Assembly: GCF_000469345.1 (NCBI RefSeq)
Contig: NZ_KI271108.1
Span: 21,196 to 57,202, forward strand
Direction of reading: 5' to 3'
Origin: Eubacterium ramulus ATCC 29099
Lineage (GTDB): Bacteria; Bacillota; Clostridia; Lachnospirales; Lachnospiraceae
DNA length: 36,007 bases
Part shown: piece after piece, positions 33,673-36,007 of the stretch
How positions within the stretch are numbered: the first letter of the stretch is position 1
Layout of the letters: the number at the start of each line of letters is the position of its first letter
The notes under the pieces: generated by a model
The model's input: the letters and a program-made list of their open reading frames with translations, nothing else
Told to the model about the DNA's origin: nothing
Database searches by the model: none
Translations under genes and position numbers: made by a program

Positions 33673-35244
33673 ATGGGAACATATCTGAATCCGGATAACA
33701 GTAAATTTCAGGAAAGTATTAATTCTGATATTTATGTAGATAAAACGGGATTGATTACCTATACCAATTCTGTGATACACACGCAGCAAAAATGTATCTG
33801 TGTCAGCCGGCCACGCCGGTTTGGAAAATCTATGGCCGCCAATATGCTTTCAGCATATTACAGCCGTGGCTGTGATTCAAAAGAATTATTTCAAAATCTT
33901 GAGATCGCTGAGGATGATCAGTTTGAAACATATCTGAATCAGTATGATGTGATTTTCCTGAATGTGCAGGAGTTCCTGAGTCAGAGTAAAAATATCGATG
34001 AAATGATCTCTCTGATTCGCAGAAGCGTATTGTGGGATTTGTTGGTGGAATATCCGGAGTTTCGGTATTTTGATACTTCCAATCTGACACGGACGATGCA
34101 GGATGTTTATCAGCAGACGAAATGCTCGTTTGTAGTGATCATCGATGAGTGGGATTGTGTGTTCCGGGAATATAAAACAGATCGGGAGACGCAGGAACGG
34201 TATCTTGATTTCTTACGGGATCTGCTGAAAGATAAAGGATATATTCATCTGGCCTATATGACAGGAATCTTACCAATAAAAAAATATGGAACACATTCTG
34301 CATTGAATATGTTTGATGAGTTTTCGATGATTGAGCCGGGACCACTGGCGTCTTATGTTGGTTTTACAGAAATAGAAGTTCAGAAACTGTGCGGTCAGTA
34401 CGACATGGAGATTGAGGAAGTGAAAAACTGGTACGATGGATATTCTTTTGATAAAGCTTTATCAGTGTACAGTCCGCGTTCGGTTGTAAGCTGTATGCGT
34501 CTCGGAAAGATAGGGAATTACTGGAATCAGACGGAGACATTTGAGGCATTGCAGGTGTATATTGATATGAATTTTGACGGCCTGAAAGATGATGTACTCA
34601 GTATGATTGCGGGAAATCAGGTTCCTGTCAATATCGGAAGTTTTACAAATGACATGACGACATTCCGGTCGGAAGATGATGTGCTGACATTGCTGATTCA
34701 TCTTGGCTATCTCGGATATGACAGCGATAATAAAGCTGTATTTATTCCAAATGGAGAGATTCGGTCAGAGTATGTGAATGCAGTGTCTGTATCTGACTGG
34801 GGAGAAGTCTCCAAAGGTTTGAAAAATTCTGCGGACACGCTGCAGGCTATCTGGGAAAATCGACCGTTGCAGGTGGCAGAAGGAATTCGGCAGGCGCATT
34901 TTGAAACCTCACATATCCAATATAATGATGAGAATGCTCTGAGTTATACGGTATCGCTTGCTTTGTATGCAGCAAGAAATTTTTATACGGTGCACAGAGA
35001 ATTTCCTGGTGGAAAAGGATTTGCAGATCTTGTGTTTATTCCACGGAAGAAGTTTTCGGAGAAACCGGCACTGGTCGTGGAATTGAAATGGGATAAGACT
35101 GCCAGAGGGGCGATCACGCAGATAAAAGAAAAAGAGTATTGCCGCAGTCTGGAAGAATATCACGGAAATCTGTTGCTGGTAGGAATTAATTATGACCGTA
35201 AAACCAGAGAACATACATGTTGCATAGAAGAAATGGAGCGATAG
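33673..35244 (+). CDS. AAA-ATPase-like / PD-(D/E)XK nuclease family protein
   Basis: A 523-residue protein of the family often annotated as AAA-ATPase-like plus DUF1703 (PDDEXK_9). The N-terminal ATPase part starts with FQESINSDIYVDKTGLI, has Walker A SRPRRFGKS (45-53) and Walker B VVIIDEWD (154-161). The C-terminal domain (about 405-523) has a PD-(D/E)XK core, GFADLVFIP (D452) and ALVVELKWDK (E470, K472), with a downstream ARGAITQIKEKEY helix. Such proteins occur in large, variable copy number in gut anaerobes (Clostridia, Bacteroidetes); their role is not established, and nuclease activity is predicted only from the fold. RBS AGGAGG lies 7 nt before ATG. It is accessory in character, next to a secreted repeat protein with which it shares a promoter pattern. 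Confidence 0.88.
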   Translation: MGTYLNPDNSKFQESINSDIYVDKTGLITYTNSVIHTQQKCICVSRPRRFGKSMAANMLSAYYSRGCDSKELFQNLEIAEDDQFETYLNQYDVIFLNVQEFLSQSKNIDEMISLIRRSVLWDLLVEYPEFRYFDTSNLTRTMQDVYQQTKCSFVVIIDEWDCVFREYKTDRETQERYLDFLRDLLKDKGYIHLAYMTGILPIKKYGTHSALNMFDEFSMIEPGPLASYVGFTEIEVQKLCGQYDMEIEEVKNWYDGYSFDKALSVYSPRSVVSCMRLGKIGNYWNQTETFEALQVYIDMNFDGLKDDVLSMIAGNQVPVNIGSFTNDMTTFRSEDDVLTLLIHLGYLGYDSDNKAVFIPNGEIRSEYVNAVSVSDWGEVSKGLKNSADTLQAIWENRPLQVAEGIRQAHFETSHIQYNDENALSYTVSLALYAARNFYTVHREFPGGKGFADLVFIPRKKFSEKPALVVELKWDKTARGAITQIKEKEYCRSLEEYHGNLLLVGINYDRKTREHTCCIEEMER

Positions 35245-35254
35245 AAATTGCAAC

Positions 35255-35284
35255 CTTTTGATTTCGTATTTTCTATGCTATAAT
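35255..35284 (+). promoter_or_regulatory. Promoter of the secreted repeat protein
   Basis: CTTTTGATTT, 8 nt, CTATGCTATAAT. A perfect -10 with TG extension. The same layout occurs at 33594-33623. Confidence 0.75.
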
Positions 35285-35336
35285 GAAAAAACAAGTGAAA
35301 ATTAATGGTTTAGAAAAAGGAAAGGAGAGAGAAGAC

Positions 35337-36007
35337 ATGAAAAAAAGAAACAGAAGACTGCTTGCTGTATTGTGTGCTGTCGTTACTGCGGCAGGTATCG
35401 CAGCACCGGCGATGACTCCGGTGTACGCGGCACAGAATGAAGTAACGAATGAAGAAGCTGTAAATGCTGAAGTTATGAGTGCCGGAAACACGAAGGATGA
35501 TGTGGATGACTCCGGAAATGCGGATGAACAGGAGGATGTTTATTCGCTGAAATATATCGCTGTGGATGGCCGTACAACATGGTATTATGCAAATGAAAAA
35601 GGCGAAGTGGATAAGGATTACACCGGTGTGACAGATAATGACTATGGCTGGTGGTATGTCAAAAACGGAGAAGTGGATTTCTCTTACACGGGACTTGGAT
35701 TCAATGATGCGGGATGCTGGCGTATTGTAAACGGAGCAGTAGATTTTGGCTGTACCGGCGTAGTAGACAGTGAGTATGGCTGGTGGTATGTCCGTGACGG
35801 TCACGTAGACTATTCTTACACAGGAATTGCACCGAATGAGTATGGTTGGTGGAGAATCGTCAACGGTCAGGTTGATTTTACCTGCAACAGCGTTGAGTCA
35901 AATGAATATGGCTGGTTTTATCTCAGAAACGGTCAGGTTGATTTTTCTTATACAGGGCTCGGATTCAATGATGCTGGATGCTGGCGTATTGTAAACGGAG
36001 CAGTAGA
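35337..36007 (+). CDS. Secreted tandem-repeat surface protein, 5' part
   Basis: An open frame of 223 codons with no stop, running off the window end. The signal peptide (MKKRNRR, hydrophobic core, TPVYA-AQ cleavage near residue 31/32) is followed by an acidic linker (about 32-70) and at least six 22-residue repeats of the type WWYVKNGEVDFSYTG-N3-NEYG. Repeats of the W-Y-x2-NG-x-VDFSYTG kind are common in secreted proteins of Lachnospiraceae and look like cell-wall-binding-style aromatic repeats; their ligand is not known to me. Variant units (CWRIVNGAVDF) alternate with standard ones. RBS GGAGAG lies about 8 nt upstream. The functional domain, if any, lies beyond the window. Confidence 0.85.
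   Translation, partial: MKKRNRRLLAVLCAVVTAAGIAAPAMTPVYAAQNEVTNEEAVNAEVMSAGNTKDDVDDSGNADEQEDVYSLKYIAVDGRTTWYYANEKGEVDKDYTGVTDNDYGWWYVKNGEVDFSYTGLGFNDAGCWRIVNGAVDFGCTGVVDSEYGWWYVRDGHVDYSYTGIAPNEYGWWRIVNGQVDFTCNSVESNEYGWFYLRNGQVDFSYTGLGFNDAGCWRIVNGAV
35694..36007 (+). repeat. 66-bp coding repeats with a 264-bp higher-order period
   Basis: The 22-residue units give a 66-bp period. The 50 bases from 35958 to the window end match 35694-35743 at all but two positions, an offset of 264 bp or four units. The other units are far more diverged, so a four-unit block appears to have been duplicated recently. Confidence 0.85.

Noticed and set aside
35337-36007. The regular spacing of repeats near the window end as a CRISPR array
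   Set aside because: The 66-bp units are in frame, encode an aromatic-rich repeat with a signal peptide upstream, and lack identical repeat/unique spacer alternation.

Overview
The window looks like core chromosome from a low-to-mid GC, Gram-positive, spore-forming member of the Clostridia, most probably a gut Lachnospiraceae (Blautia/Dorea/Roseburia-like). The evidence is gene content and order: a rpsF-ssb-rpsR operon, gdpP-rplI-dnaB, a DnaD/DnaI-type helicase-loader pair, a GlgC/GlgD heteromeric ADP-glucose pyrophosphorylase pair, spoVG-pth-mfd-(PrsA/SurA-like), a Clostridium symbiosum-type glutamate dehydrogenase, strong AGGAGG ribosome binding sites and sigma-A-like promoters. I see no phage, insertion sequence, CRISPR array, tRNA or rRNA.

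Layout. 1-4.4 kb, minus strand: a small membrane protein, a GntP-type anion permease with its own promoter carrying a FadR/GntR-like operator, and an LTA-synthase-type phosphoglycerol transferase. 4.8-8.8 kb, plus strand: sirtuin, DUF951 protein, rpsF-ssb-rpsR ending in a strong terminator, then a membrane-anchored glycerophosphodiester phosphodiesterase. 9-13.4 kb: gdpP (c-di-AMP phosphodiesterase), rplI, dnaB and a DtxR-family metalloregulator. 13.6-15.5 kb: gdhA and a stand-alone HPr paralog without the PTS histidine (Crh-like). 15.6-20.7 kb, minus strand: a long PRPP synthetase, dnaI-like and dnaD-like replication proteins, murC. 21-24.6 kb: glgC-glgD, spoVG, pth. 24.7-29.6 kb: mfd and a secreted foldase-like lipoprotein. 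29.7-33.3 kb: a shikimate-kinase-like protein, murA, metK. 33.7-36 kb: an accessory AAA-ATPase/PD-(D/E)XK protein and the 5' part of a secreted repeat protein that runs off the window.

The genes serve translation, replication and repair, cell-envelope synthesis (LtaS-like, GDPD, MurC, MurA) and central nitrogen and carbon storage (GdhA, GlgC/GlgD, Crh-like HPr, PRPP synthetase). GdpP and the LTA-type enzyme both bear on envelope homeostasis.

The less ordinary content is in the spacers. There are two families of structured dispersed repeats. One has a 12-bp core inverted between copies; the other has a 15-16 bp stem that changes compensatorily between copies. A large foldable block lies between murA and metK. 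A 19-nt leader motif is shared, at the same distance from the -10 box, by the sirtuin and foldase genes. A promoter signature is shared by the AAA/PD-(D/E)XK gene and the repeat-protein gene next to it. Protein-level oddities are the Crh-like Tyr15 HPr, a shikimate-kinase homolog lacking a shikimate-binding Arg, and an SSB whose C-terminus is not Phe.
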